NCBI GenBank assembly: GCA_947085035.1 | Contig: CAMTUW010000007.1 | Coordinates: 93,759 to 157,758 of the forward strand | Source: CAMTUW01 sp947085035 | GTDB lineage: Bacteria > Actinomycetota > Coriobacteriia > Anaerosomatales > PHET01 | Reading direction: 5' to 3' | DNA: 64,000 nucleotides | Shown: positions 9,174 to 17,829 of the stretch, one piece after another | How positions within the stretch are numbered: the stretch's first letter is position 1 | How the letters are laid out: each line of letters starts with the position of its first letter | Made by a program: the position numbers and the translations under genes | Notes under the pieces: generated by a model | The model's database searches: none | Told to the model about the DNA's origin: nothing | Seen by the model: the letters and a program-made list of their open reading frames with translations, nothing else

Positions 9174-9274
9174 CTGTGACGTCCTTTAGCTGTTGCGGTC
9201 GCGAACCGGCACACCCCGACCCCGCGCGGGATAATGGCAATGATAGCGCGCAAGAGGTTGAAACGCACCAACCC

Positions 9275-10093
9275 TCAGTGGTCGCGCATCCGGGCTTGCT
9301 CGAGGTCTGCGAACAAGACGTCTGCGTACCTGCGGAACCGATCGTACGTGGCGGTGCCGGCCTTGACGCCAACGCGCGCGTCCCCGAACCACATCTCGAC
9401 CGGCGCGGCCATGACGAATCGAGGTACACCCTCCCTGACCATCTCACTGGCAGGCGCGTGCGCCGAGGCAGCGGGCGCGAACTCCGCGCTGCCTCCGTCA
9501 CGGGAGTGAACGCGCGCGACGGGTCGCTCGCTGACGGGTCTCGTCGGTACGAGGATGGCGGGCTCGGGTTGCTCACGCACGAGGCCCTCCCAGAGCTCGA
9601 GATCCAGCTCGGGCTCTGGCTCGGGCTCGGGTTCGGGCTCGGGCTCGGGCAGCAGCGCGGCGATCTCGGCACCGAACAGCTCTTCTGACTCGGGCTGGAG
9701 GGGTTCAGGTTCCTCGACCCAAGGCATAGGGGTGACAGCAGAAACAATCGGTTCCGGAGTGTCCGATGGTGGCTCGTAAGTCTCGATACGCTCCGAGAGG
9801 GCTGCCTTGGCAAGCTCCACGATGGGGGCCGGGTGTTCGGCCGGCACCCAATCGCCGGTCCTCAACGGGGTCAGCAATGTGGCGCTGGGGGCGTCGGCCG
9901 ACGGCTCGAGACTCAGGCCCGCGAGATCCGTGTCAACCGGTCCGAGAGTCGCGAAAGTCGACACCGGTGCCGGAACGTGCACGTACTCGTGCCCCCGGAT
10001 CCGAGACGATCTGACCAGGGTGGCGATGAGCACCGCGATTGACGCAACAAGAAGCAGGAGCGTTCCGGCGAGGATGATGGCCCGGACGTCCAT
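9275..10093 (-). CDS. Membrane-anchored protein with EP-repeat linker (unknown function)
   Basis: 272 residues; I do not recognise a family. One N-terminal transmembrane helix (residues 4-28) is followed by RSSRIRG, which by the positive-inside rule may put the rest in the cytoplasm. Then comes a long Pro/Glu/Ala-rich disordered stretch including an uninterrupted EP repeat (about residues 149-162), like the rigid linker of TonB. The C-terminus (about residues 225-272, PRFVMAAPVEMWFGDARVGV) looks compact and partly helical. ATG 10093 with AGGGGG upstream avoids overlap with the GTPase gene. Its position between pilB and the GTPase suggests a tether or scaffold for pilus control; that is inference. 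Confidence 0.6.
   Translation of the reverse strand: MDVRAIILAGTLLLLVASIAVLIATLVRSSRIRGHEYVHVPAPVSTFATLGPVDTDLAGLSLEPSADAPSATLLTPLRTGDWVPAEHPAPIVELAKAALSERIETYEPPSDTPEPIVSAVTPMPWVEEPEPLQPESEELFGAEIAALLPEPEPEPEPEPEPELDLELWEGLVREQPEPAILVPTRPVSERPVARVHSRDGGSAEFAPAASAHAPASEMVREGVPRFVMAAPVEMWFGDARVGVKAGTATYDRFRRYADVLFADLEQARMRDH
9608..9649 (-). repeat. Six-base tandem repeat encoding (EP)n
   Basis: Degenerate hexamer array of the form CCCGAG/CCAGAG encoding alternating Pro-Glu in the EP-linker membrane protein. Such arrays can change length by slippage without a frameshift. Confidence 0.7.
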
Positions 10094-10100
10094 GCGCCCC

Positions 10101-10628
10101 CTACCCCATACTCTCGACGATTTCATAGAGAAGGCCCAACAACACAGCCTTCACCGAGTCCTTCTCGCGCGCGTCGACCGGAAGGAGTGGCACGTTGTCG
10201 GCGAGGCCCAAGTCGGTACGTACGCGCCGTATCGTCTCGGTGTCGTCGGAATCCACCTTGTTCGCGGCGACAACGAACGGCACCTCCGACATCTCGGTGA
10301 AGAAAGAGATCATCTCCCGTGCATCGGACAAGGTCTGTGGCTCGGTTGCGTCCACCAGCAAGACGAATCCGAGCATGCCTTCGGAGAGAGTCTCCCACAT
10401 GAATGAGAAGCGCGCCTGACCAGGTGTCCCGAACAGATAGAGGACGACCTCGTCGGAGACGGTGATACGACCGAAGTCCATGGCGACGGTGGTCTCTCCC
10501 CCGCTCTCACCCGAAGCGGCGCTGACCTGTCTCTCTGTCGAGAGAACAGTGATCTCGCTGACCGCCTTGATGAAGGTGGTCTTGCCGGCGTTGAACGGTC
10601 CTGTTACGACGACCTTGACGGACTGCAT
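10101..10628 (-). CDS. MglA/CvnD-type small Ras-like GTPase
   Basis: 175 residues. The GTP-binding motifs are intact: G1 GPFNAGKTT, a switch I region with conserved TT, G3 FGTPGQ, G4 ANKVD. This is the ATP/GTP-binding family of bacterial Ras-like proteins that includes the actinobacterial conservon CvnD and is related to MglA of Myxococcus, which directs type IV pilus polarity. ATG 10628 has AGGAG upstream. It follows the DUF4388 gene by 15 bases and is in the same run as a roadblock protein, the usual GTPase partner. The FGTPGQ in place of DTAGQ is normal in this family. A role in positioning or switching the pilus motors is inference from context. Confidence 0.85.
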   Translation of the reverse strand: MQSVKVVVTGPFNAGKTTFIKAVSEITVLSTERQVSAASGESGGETTVAMDFGRITVSDEVVLYLFGTPGQARFSFMWETLSEGMLGFVLLVDATEPQTLSDAREMISFFTEMSEVPFVVAANKVDSDDTETIRRVRTDLGLADNVPLLPVDAREKDSVKAVLLGLLYEIVESMG

Positions 10629-10643
10629 AAGCGAAACGCTCCT

Positions 10644-12497
10644 CTAGAGGTTCTTGACGCCTTCGATGATCTTGAGAATGGTCGCCTTGTCAACGCGGGT
10701 GTCACGTGACAGAACTCCACTGCCAGCTTCAGGTAGTTCTTTGACGTTCGCCTGAGGCCTCGACGATAGCCTCCGCGATGCCCCGGTCAGCGCCGAAAGC
10801 TCATCGGTCAATCCGCCCGAAAAGCCGTAGTCCCCGATACCTTCCTCGCCCAGAAACGCGTCTGTGGAGATCACGCCGCCCGCGGCTACCGGCTCATCAT
10901 CGCGAAGCAGATCCACGTCGAACCCTGCCTTGATCGCGAGAGGACTCATCTGATCGTCGGCGATCAACTCGGCGTCCACGTCCAGTGAGTCGAGCAACGA
11001 TCTGAAATCGGGCTCCTCGACCGCGCTCGTGTCTTGCGAAACGGTTGCCAGTGGAGGCTCGGGTACTTCGATCCAGCCCGGGGTGACAACGTCATCAGCA
11101 CGCAGGGACATGGGCTCAGTGACGACCTCGGATGGCTCGGCTGTGACGGGCGACAGTAGATCCGAGGGCAGTTCGCCGAGCCCCAAACCCATCAAGTCAC
11201 GCTCGAAGTCCAGCCCAACGGGTTCCGGCTCAGGCTCCGGTTCGGGTTCCGGTTCGGGTTCCGGCTCAGGCTCAGGTTCCGGCTCCGGTTCCGGTACGCT
11301 GACGAGCCGCTCGAGCAGGTCCTCAACCGAGGGTGCGCCGGTGTCGTCCGGGCGATCATAGCCGATGAACGCGGGTTCCTCGACGGGAACATAAGGGGCA
11401 TGGGTGAGGGTGGACTCTTCAGGCGCAACCTCGAGTCCGCCCTCAGGGAAATACTCCAACACCGCCCCCATGAACTCTTCCAAGGCGAGTTGGTCTTCGG
11501 GAGAGGGCTCCGCGGTCGCAGCGCCGAGGAACTCCGGGATCTCCATGGGCCCGGCGGCGATCGCAACGCGTGCAGCGTCTGTGGCAGCTGAATCACGTTC
11601 GGCCAGCGCTTCTGCCTGTTCAGCTTCTGAGCGCCTCCTCGCCTCCTCGACGAGCTTCTCCTCACGCGCCAGCGCAACGTGCAGTTGAGCCTCCTCGACA
11701 CGGCGGCGTTCAGCCTCGATGACGGCGAGTCTCGCTTCTCGCTCGTCGCGCTCGGCACGGAAACGCGCGATCTCGTCATCTGTCGCGAACTCGAGCAGAC
11801 CGGCGCTGAACAGTCCGTAGACGATGCGTGCGACCTCGAAGTCCGTCCGGCCTGACTCCACCGCCAGGTCAGCGACGCTACGCGTCCCGTCGACCTGCAG
11901 CAGGAGCTGCCATTCGACCGGCTTGAGCGATATCTCGAACGTTCCCTCTCCGGGGGCCGTGGCCATCTTGAAAACGACCTCGACCGAGGGAATCCGCTTG
12001 CGGATCCTGCCCCACTCCTCGAGACGACGCGAGCCTTCCATCACCACGTTCTCAATCGAGACGGTCAAACCGATGTCTTCATCGACGACTTCGGGCATCG
12101 TCTCGAAATCGAATTGCCCCTCGTCCCAACGCATCAGGTCGAAGATGGTGTCTTGGATCTGCTCGGTCACGAAGGACTCAAGGACCTCCTCGGTGATGTA
12201 GCCCTCATCGATCAGGATCTGCCCCAGCCGGCGCTCGCCCGCAGGCTCAGCGGCGCGCAGGTCAAGCCCGCGCACCAGCGCCTGGGCCGTGATCCGTTGG
12301 GCTTTGACGAGCCTCTCTCCGAGAGGTTCACTGTGCCAGTTCGAGCTGGCGAAGAAGACATCGCCGTCCCGAAACCAGACGCTCCCGTGCGCTTCGTCCT
12401 CACGGACGATGCGCAGCACGCCGGTCTTACGGCTGAACGTCACCAGTTGGAAGACGTCCGGCAGACTGAAGTCTTTGAGGTTGCCACTGAGCGCCAT
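10644..12497 (-). CDS. DUF4388 protein with coiled coil and EP linker
   Basis: 617 residues. Residues 1-100 match the DUF4388 (PATAN-type) fold seen in signalling proteins near pili and gliding systems (LKDFSLPDVFQLVTFSRKTGVL, then GSVWFRDGDVFFA). Residues 90-240 look like further winged-helix-like units (LGQILIDEGYITEEVLESFV, TRSVADLAVESGRTDFEVARI). Residues 240-310 form a charged coiled coil. After a Pro/Glu-rich stretch comes an (EP)n tract at about 402-428, and the C-terminus is acidic, ending with a short conserved-looking helix. There is no membrane segment. It is followed 15 bases later by the small GTPase. I infer a cytoplasmic adaptor in pilus regulation; no catalytic motif is visible. 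Confidence 0.75.
   Translation of the reverse strand: MALSGNLKDFSLPDVFQLVTFSRKTGVLRIVREDEAHGSVWFRDGDVFFASSNWHSEPLGERLVKAQRITAQALVRGLDLRAAEPAGERRLGQILIDEGYITEEVLESFVTEQIQDTIFDLMRWDEGQFDFETMPEVVDEDIGLTVSIENVVMEGSRRLEEWGRIRKRIPSVEVVFKMATAPGEGTFEISLKPVEWQLLLQVDGTRSVADLAVESGRTDFEVARIVYGLFSAGLLEFATDDEIARFRAERDEREARLAVIEAERRRVEEAQLHVALAREEKLVEEARRRSEAEQAEALAERDSAATDAARVAIAAGPMEIPEFLGAATAEPSPEDQLALEEFMGAVLEYFPEGGLEVAPEESTLTHAPYVPVEEPAFIGYDRPDDTGAPSVEDLLERLVSVPEPEPEPEPEPEPEPEPEPEPEPEPVGLDFERDLMGLGLGELPSDLLSPVTAEPSEVVTEPMSLRADDVVTPGWIEVPEPPLATVSQDTSAVEEPDFRSLLDSLDVDAELIADDQMSPLAIKAGFDVDLLRDDEPVAAGGVISTDAFLGEEGIGDYGFSGGLTDELSALTGASRRLSSRPQANVKELPEAGSGVLSRDTRVDKATILKIIEGVKNL
11214..11294 (-). repeat. Six-base tandem repeat encoding (EP)n
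   Basis: Roughly thirteen degenerate hexamers (GAACCG/GAGCCT-like) coding for alternating Glu-Pro in the DUF4388 protein. It is the same protein-level repeat as in the membrane protein two genes away. Confidence 0.75.
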
Positions 12498-12536
12498 CGA
12501 GCGTCATGCATCCGTTCTGGTCGAGGTGCGCTGCGG

Positions 12537-13130
12537 CTAGCCGAGAATCTCGGCCATCGAGTCCGCCGCGGCGCGCATGTCGTACAAGACGAGTCCCAAC
12601 TTCGCGTCGGTGTCGGCAAGACAGGTGAGAACCGCCCGGCCGCCGGCGGCGATGAGCATGACGTACCCGCCCTCACCCTCGATGAACACCTGCGACAGCG
12701 AACCGCGACCAAGCTCAGCCGCAGCGCGCTCGCCAAGGCCGAGAATCGCTGCGGACATGGCGCCCACCCGATCCTCGTGCATGCCATCAGGCAGTGCGGA
12801 CGCCATCGTGAAGCCGTCGAGTGAGACCAAGGCAGCCGCCTGGATGTCCTGGCTGTCTTCCATCAGATCGTTGAGCGCCGTCGCCAGTCGCTCTTCGCGC
12901 GTGGCCTGCCGCGCAGAGGCCGCCGGACGGACAGCCGCGACGGGTGTTGGCGGAGCAGTCGCAGGCACGGGCTCAGGCGACGGGACCGCAGCGGTCACTG
13001 TCGGCGTAGACGCCGCATCAACTGAGACGATCGGAACCACGACGGGCGGAGAGATCAGCTCGTCATCGTCTTCGAACACATCCTCGTCGGTATCGCTCAA
13101 GAAGAAGTCACCGAACGCGTTGTCTGCCAT
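12537..13130 (-). CDS. Roadblock/LC7 domain protein (MglB-like)
   Basis: 197 residues. Residues 1-85 are acidic then Pro/Ala/Val-rich and probably disordered; residues 88-197 form a roadblock/LC7 domain (LATALNDLMEDSQDIQAAALVSLDGFTMASALPDG, then ERAAAELGRGSLSQVFIEGEGGYVMLIAAG). These domains dimerise and act as regulators or activators of small Ras-like GTPases such as the one encoded two genes downstream. ATG 13130 is chosen over an upstream in-frame start because GGGAGG lies ten bases ahead. It is the first gene of the four-gene module, which starts after a 185-base gap. Confidence 0.85.
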   Translation of the reverse strand: MADNAFGDFFLSDTDEDVFEDDDELISPPVVVPIVSVDAASTPTVTAAVPSPEPVPATAPPTPVAAVRPAASARQATREERLATALNDLMEDSQDIQAAALVSLDGFTMASALPDGMHEDRVGAMSAAILGLGERAAAELGRGSLSQVFIEGEGGYVMLIAAGGRAVLTCLADTDAKLGLVLYDMRAAADSMAEILG

Positions 13131-13244
13131 TGCAGGAGCACCTCCCAGCGGCTCCGAGCGTGTTCCCAGTTCGCGGGTACCAACAAGCAAGCCCGCAGTC
13201 GAACGGGCTGAATCATACTCTCACGAAGGTCAACCCGAGACAAC

Positions 13245-13270
13245 CTACCTGCGACGACTACCTGCGACGA
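13245..13270. repeat. Exact tandem duplication of a 13-mer
   Basis: CTACCTGCGACGA occurs twice head to tail (13245-13257 and 13258-13270) in the gap between the second pilB and the roadblock gene. It could be a binding site or simple slippage. Confidence 0.5.
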
Positions 13271-13315
13271 CACGGAACGACATGGAACCGAAGGCCTGAA
13301 GGCTCCGCCGATGCG

Positions 13316-14986
13316 TCACACCACAACGCGCATGATCTCCTCGATCGACGTCTGTCCGAGCAGAATCTTCGAGAAGCCGTCGTCGCGCAACGTGAGCATC
13401 CCCTCAGACACCGCTTGACGTTTGATCTCGTCCGACGAGACGTTTTCCACGGTGAGCCGCTCGAGCTCTTCTGACATCGACATGACCTCATGGACGCCCA
13501 TGCGCCCTTTATAGCCGATGCCGTTGCACTTCTTGCAGCCTCGATGGCGATAGACTGTCGGAGGGTTCCCGGGCTCGAAAGGAAACCCGATGCGCTCGAG
13601 TGCCGCTTCCTCGGGCGTGTACTGCTCCTTGCACGCGCCGCAAAGACGCCTGGCGAGACGCTGCGCGACGACCAGCGTGACCGCCGATGCCGTGAGAAAC
13701 GGCTCGATTCCCATCTCCGTGAGTCGCGTGATCGCTGAGGGCGCGTCATTGGTGTGCAGCGTGGACAGCACGAGGTGCCCTGTCAGCGCTGCCTCGATGG
13801 CGATCGTTCCCGTCTCTCGGTCACGAATCTCGCCGATCATGACCTTGTCAGGATCCTGACGCAGGATGGAACGAAGGGCGGCCGCGAACGAGAGTCCCGC
13901 CTTCTCGTTGACGTGGACCTGAGATAGACCCGCCAAACGGTACTCGACGGGGTCCTCGACCGTGATGAGGTTGGTCTTGGGGTCGTTCGTCTCGTTGATG
14001 GCGGCGTACAGGGTCGTGGACTTTCCTGAGCCGGTGGGGCCCGTGACCAGAATGGCGCCGTACGGTAGCGCGAGCGCGTCCAGGAGCCGTTGCATGTTCT
14101 GTTCGAGGAATCCCAGGTCCTTCAGAGACATCATGATGGAATCCCTGCGCAGCAGTCGCAAGACGGCCAGCTCGCCGTGCACGAGTGGCAATGTCGCGAC
14201 GCGGAAGTCGACCGCTTTGCCGTCAAGCGTCACACCGAAGCGGCCATCGAGTGGAACCCGGCGCTCAGAGATGTCCATGCCCGAACTGATCTTGAGGCGG
14301 CTGATGAGTTGCCGGTGCACCTTCTTCGGCGTGTGGAGGATCTCTCGGCACACACCGTCGATGCGAAACCTCACCCGCATCTCGTGCTCATACGGTTCGA
14401 TGTAGATGTCGCCTGCGCCCTGCCTGATCGCGTCGGTCACGATCTGATTCATCAACTTCGCAACGACCGAGTTGGCTGAATCGTCGACCTCCTCTTCCCG
14501 GTCGACGGAGCTGATGGCGTCTTCGAGGTCACCGAGCATGCCGTCCACGTTGGTCTGGTTCGTGGCGAACCGGTCGATGGTCGACACCAGATCGCTCATG
14601 GTGGCGACAACGGGTCGAATCTCCAGCCGCGTCACGATCCGCAGGTCGTCGATGGCGAAGATGTTCGCCGGGTCCGACATAGCGACGACGAGCTCGTCGT
14701 CTTCGAGCTTGATGGGGAGCACGTGGTGCTTGCGCATGAGTTCTGTTGGGATGAGCATCGCGGCGCTGGGATCGATGTCGTAAGAGGCGATGTCGACGAA
14801 GGCGAGGCCCATCTGCTCGGCAACAGCCTGAGCGACGCGAGTCTCGGTCGCCAGCCCCATCTCCTCCATCACGACCGCCAACGGGCGACCAGCGGACTGC
14901 TCGAGCGCAGCGGAAAGCTGCTCATCCGTTATGACACCAGCGGAAACAAGCATACGGCCGAGCCTTTGCATGGTGGCCTGTGACAA
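13316..14986 (-). CDS. Second PilB/GspE-type secretion ATPase
   Basis: 556 residues, a paralogue of the pilB at 7503-9173. It shows an N-terminal MshEN domain (LGRMLVSAGVITDEQLSAAL), Walker A GPTGSGKST, Walker B VMIGEIRDRETGTIA, the His box HLVLSTLHTNDA, and a tetracysteine zinc site (CGACK and CKKCNGIGYKGR). The tetracysteine and long N-terminus argue against PilT. TTG 14986 has GAGGGG seven bases upstream and begins three bases after the aroE stop. It may be an alternative extension motor or serve a second pilus or secretion mode. No partner pilC copy is visible, so it probably shares the platform of the first system. Confidence 0.9.
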   Translation of the reverse strand: MSQATMQRLGRMLVSAGVITDEQLSAALEQSAGRPLAVVMEEMGLATETRVAQAVAEQMGLAFVDIASYDIDPSAAMLIPTELMRKHHVLPIKLEDDELVVAMSDPANIFAIDDLRIVTRLEIRPVVATMSDLVSTIDRFATNQTNVDGMLGDLEDAISSVDREEEVDDSANSVVAKLMNQIVTDAIRQGAGDIYIEPYEHEMRVRFRIDGVCREILHTPKKVHRQLISRLKISSGMDISERRVPLDGRFGVTLDGKAVDFRVATLPLVHGELAVLRLLRRDSIMMSLKDLGFLEQNMQRLLDALALPYGAILVTGPTGSGKSTTLYAAINETNDPKTNLITVEDPVEYRLAGLSQVHVNEKAGLSFAAALRSILRQDPDKVMIGEIRDRETGTIAIEAALTGHLVLSTLHTNDAPSAITRLTEMGIEPFLTASAVTLVVAQRLARRLCGACKEQYTPEEAALERIGFPFEPGNPPTVYRHRGCKKCNGIGYKGRMGVHEVMSMSEELERLTVENVSSDEIKRQAVSEGMLTLRDDGFSKILLGQTSIEEIMRVVV

Positions 14987-14989
14987 TCG

Positions 14990-15877
14990 TCATCCCCTCG
15001 TTCGCCGCGACGCGAGCTCAGTCTCGGCCGCTTGACGCATCACGTCGCGTGGCACCCGTACCTGTGCGTTGTCATTCCAGATATCGACCGCGATCGCCCC
15101 TTGGGCCACGAGCATACTGATTCCGTCGAACGCCGTCGCGCCCACCTGTGCGGCCTCGCGCACCAGTGCCGTTGGGAGCGCGGTCCCGTACACCATGTCG
15201 TAGACCACCTGCCCCGGAGAGATCCATGCGATCGGGAGCGGACTCGGATCATCGGGCTTCATGCCAACCGGAGTCGCATTGACGATGAGATCAGCGCGCC
15301 TCACCCACTCTTCGGACTGAGGCAACGCGGCGACTCGGGCCTCCATTCCGCCGAGGTGCGGATGCATCCTTTGAAGAAGCTTCTCGCCGCGTGTGGCATC
15401 GCGAGCGACGACCGTCACGCTGGCCGCACGCGCCAACAGAAGGGCGACGAAAGCGCCGCCGGCGGCCCCTCCCGAACCGATGATGACGATGTGTTTGCCT
15501 TCGGGAGTGAAGTCGACGTCGGTCTGCAGCGCCTCGAGCAGTCCTCGTCCATCGGTGTTGTAGCCCACCAGCTTGCCGTCGACGACATGCACGGCATTCA
15601 CGGCCCCGGCCATGCTCGCGGCCATCGCCACCTCGTCACACAGTTCGAGAACGGCGTTCTTGAACGGCATCGTGACGCTGAAGCCCACCAGCTGAAGCGA
15701 GGGAGCAAGCGCCATGAAGCGCCGAAGCGCGGTCTCGTCGGGCAGCTCCAGCGGCACGAACGCCCAGTTCAGGTCGAGGTGCGCGTAGACGGCGTTGTGC
15801 ATCGCTGGCGAGAGCGTGTGCCCGAGAGGGTGGCCGATGACGCATGCGAGTTTCGTCTTGCCGTCGATCCCGGTCAT
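14990..15877 (-). CDS. aroE: Shikimate dehydrogenase
   Basis: 295 residues, NADPH-dependent reduction of 3-dehydroshikimate in the chorismate pathway. The substrate domain has GHPLGHTLSPAMHNAVY and SVTMPFKNAVLELCD (catalytic Lys in MPFK), and NTDGRGLLEAL. The cofactor domain has a glycine-rich loop GSGGAAGGAF and NATPVGM. Three in-frame ATGs compete; ATG 15877 has AAAAGGA at good spacing and gives the normal length. Other shikimate genes are not nearby. It ends three bases before the second pilB, so it may share a transcript with the pilus module. A TAGACT hexamer at 15918-15923 could be an internal promoter. Confidence 0.93.
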   Translation of the reverse strand: MTGIDGKTKLACVIGHPLGHTLSPAMHNAVYAHLDLNWAFVPLELPDETALRRFMALAPSLQLVGFSVTMPFKNAVLELCDEVAMAASMAGAVNAVHVVDGKLVGYNTDGRGLLEALQTDVDFTPEGKHIVIIGSGGAAGGAFVALLLARAASVTVVARDATRGEKLLQRMHPHLGGMEARVAALPQSEEWVRRADLIVNATPVGMKPDDPSPLPIAWISPGQVVYDMVYGTALPTALVREAAQVGATAFDGISMLVAQGAIAVDIWNDNAQVRVPRDVMRQAAETELASRRTRG

Positions 15878-15920
15878 CAGCGTCGTCCTTTTCATGCGGG
15901 AGACTCGCGACATGTCGAGT

Positions 15921-16409
15921 CTAGGGTAGTGGGCGCCGCTCCGCCAACAGGCACCTTTCCAAGTGACGGAGAACAAGTGTGTGCGGGAGGTCGGAGGAGG
16001 ACAGCGGGGTCACGAGAATCGTGCGCATGCCCAAGAGGTTGCCGCCCAAGATATCTGTGAACAGCTGATCGCCAACGACGGCCGCGCTGCCCTGGTTCGA
16101 TCCCATCTGTGCGAGCCCCTTCTTGAACGCGAACGGTAACGGCTTGAGCGCTTTTGCCACGAGGTCGAATCCTATTCGGCGCGCCACATCGGGAACGTGA
16201 GGGTGCCAGTTGTTTGACACGATGCAGACGCGAAAACCCTTGGCCTTCACTGCACGTGCCCACTCGACCAAGTCGTCAGGGACTTCTTGAGCATCACGGG
16301 GCATGAGGGTGTTGTCCAAGTCGATGAGCAGAGTGTCGATCCCGCTCGCGGACAGCTCTTCGAGGTCTATGTCTCGCACGCTACGGTAGTAATCGTCGGG
16401 TCTCAGCAT
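15921..16409 (-). CDS. yqeG: YqeG-family HAD phosphatase
   Basis: 162 residues. The HAD motif I is LLIDLDNTLMPRD, motif II CIVSNNW, and motif III with K and GDQLFTDILGGN, which together define the YqeG (IIIA) phosphatase subfamily commonly found beside aroE in Gram-positive genomes. The substrate is not established; phosphatidylglycerophosphate phosphatase activity is known for some relatives. ATG 16409 overlaps the upstream stop as TGATG. It ends 43 bases before the aroE start. Confidence 0.88.
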   Translation of the reverse strand: MLRPDDYYRSVRDIDLEELSASGIDTLLIDLDNTLMPRDAQEVPDDLVEWARAVKAKGFRVCIVSNNWHPHVPDVARRIGFDLVAKALKPLPFAFKKGLAQMGSNQGSAAVVGDQLFTDILGGNLLGMRTILVTPLSSSDLPHTLVLRHLERCLLAERRPLP

Positions 16410-17095
16410 CAGTGGTCCTGCACTCCGTCTCCATCATGGTCGTGGTCGCCGGCTCCGGCACCGGCCTCTCTCATCCGCTCGAGCACCTGGTCGAGTCGGG
16501 CGCTGTCTTCGAGACGGCCGTACTTGGCCAGCGCGTCCCGGGCAACGATGACCCCTTCGTAGAGGGCTTCCTCATCCATCCACGTGAGCGTATCGGACAT
16601 GATCTCGTCGATGAGCGGCTCGATCTGTGCCTGGTTGGCCTGCGCGTCCTCGATGTAGAGCAACTGCGCGAGGTTGCTCGTCAGAAGACCGGAACGCGGA
16701 TTCGCCTCAAGACCCCGGCGTGCGATGGCCAGCCCTTCTTCCTCGGACACACTTATTCTCGCGAGCCACGACGCGAGATAGTACGCCTGCTCGAACTGGG
16801 GATCGAGCACAGTGACCATGTTGAGCGTCGGCATCATGTACGTCTGTTTCGCGAGGGGAATTCCTTCGTAGTATTCGTGGAACTGCGGGTCGAGCCGGTT
16901 CCAGAGAACTGCGGCCACGAATCTGCGCAGACCTCCCAGGTAGGCGAACCCGGTGCGCCCCACGCTACTGGTGGCGCCGACTCCCGCATCCTGCGGCGCT
17001 GCGGTGACAGCGAGGGCTTGGGCGCTGAACAGCAGCACCGCCGCGAGCGCCATACCGACCACGAACGTGCGGATGTCGAGGGCTCCCGTCTTCAC
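16409..17095 (-). CDS. Secreted or membrane-anchored TPR-like protein
   Basis: 228 residues, family not recognised. An N-terminal hydrophobic segment (FVVGMALAAVLLFSAQALAV) ends with an Ala-x-Ala-like site, either an anchor or a signal peptide. Residues 50-210 are helical and TPR-like, with LDPQFEQAYYLASWLA and EGLAIARRGLEANPRSGLLTSNLAQLLY. The very C-terminus GDHDHDGDGVQDH matches an EF-hand-like DxDxDG calcium loop. Start GTG 17095 forms a GTGA overlap with the ABC permease gene, so translation is probably coupled. The permease, ATPase and this protein may form one export unit; that is inference. Confidence 0.65.
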   Translation of the reverse strand: MKTGALDIRTFVVGMALAAVLLFSAQALAVTAAPQDAGVGATSSVGRTGFAYLGGLRRFVAAVLWNRLDPQFHEYYEGIPLAKQTYMMPTLNMVTVLDPQFEQAYYLASWLARISVSEEEGLAIARRGLEANPRSGLLTSNLAQLLYIEDAQANQAQIEPLIDEIMSDTLTWMDEEALYEGVIVARDALAKYGRLEDSARLDQVLERMREAGAGAGDHDHDGDGVQDH

Positions 17096-17829
17096 AGGTC
17101 ACGCGCCTGAAACACTCGGGTCGCCACGAGTAGAAGAATGGCCACCCACGCAACGAACGCGGTGAGCATCGTCAGAGCATAGACGCCGGAGTACCCGGTC
17201 CCGTGAGAAACCGCGTTCACCACGTCGAACATCTCAAGCGATGGGATGTAGCTCGGGGCCGAGACGTTCGCAGCGCCACCCGTGTACAGGGTCGAGATCG
17301 AATGTCCGACGAAGACGAACACGAGGGCCCCCACTGACGAGGTGACCGCGCCCACACGGGTCGACAGCGCCATTCCGAACGCGCCAACGACGCCCATCTC
17401 GAGCCACACCGCGAAGGCAGCCATCACCAAGCGGGTCATAAGCGATCCATAGACCACTCCCCCGATCGCGATGGTGACCACTGTGGACGCAGCGATAACG
17501 GCACCGGTCACGAGGAATATCCCCAGCCAGGTGCCTGCAAGGTACTGCCATCGACGCACATCCCGAGAAAGCAGGCCGAACACCGTCCGGCGTTCCACCT
17601 CGCCCGGGACCCGCGTGGCCGCGAGCGCGATCGTGACGACGAGCGAGGACGCGTACATGAGCGAGATCGCGACCTCGCGAAAGACCGCGTCGACGACACC
17701 GACACCGTAGCTTGGAAGCGAGGGCGCCACGATGGCGAGCAGACCCGCGAAGACGATCACCATCCACACGACCTTGCGGCGGATGGCGTCAGCCACAACC
17801 GCGCGGGCGATCACGAGAACCGGCCTCAT
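17092..17829 (-). CDS. ABC-2 type transporter permease
   Basis: 245 residues with six hydrophobic helices. The first follows IARAVVADAIRRKVVWMVIVFAG, a typical ABC-2 permease start, and the segment VERRTVFGLLSRDVRRWQYLAGTWLG is the conserved cytoplasmic loop of NosY/ABC-2-like permeases. It pairs with the ATPase gene upstream (four-base overlap) and with the TPR-like protein downstream (GTGA overlap). The substrate cannot be read from the sequence. Confidence 0.85.
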   Translation of the reverse strand: MRPVLVIARAVVADAIRRKVVWMVIVFAGLLAIVAPSLPSYGVGVVDAVFREVAISLMYASSLVVTIALAATRVPGEVERRTVFGLLSRDVRRWQYLAGTWLGIFLVTGAVIAASTVVTIAIGGVVYGSLMTRLVMAAFAVWLEMGVVGAFGMALSTRVGAVTSSVGALVFVFVGHSISTLYTGGAANVSAPSYIPSLEMFDVVNAVSHGTGYSGVYALTMLTAFVAWVAILLLVATRVFQARDL

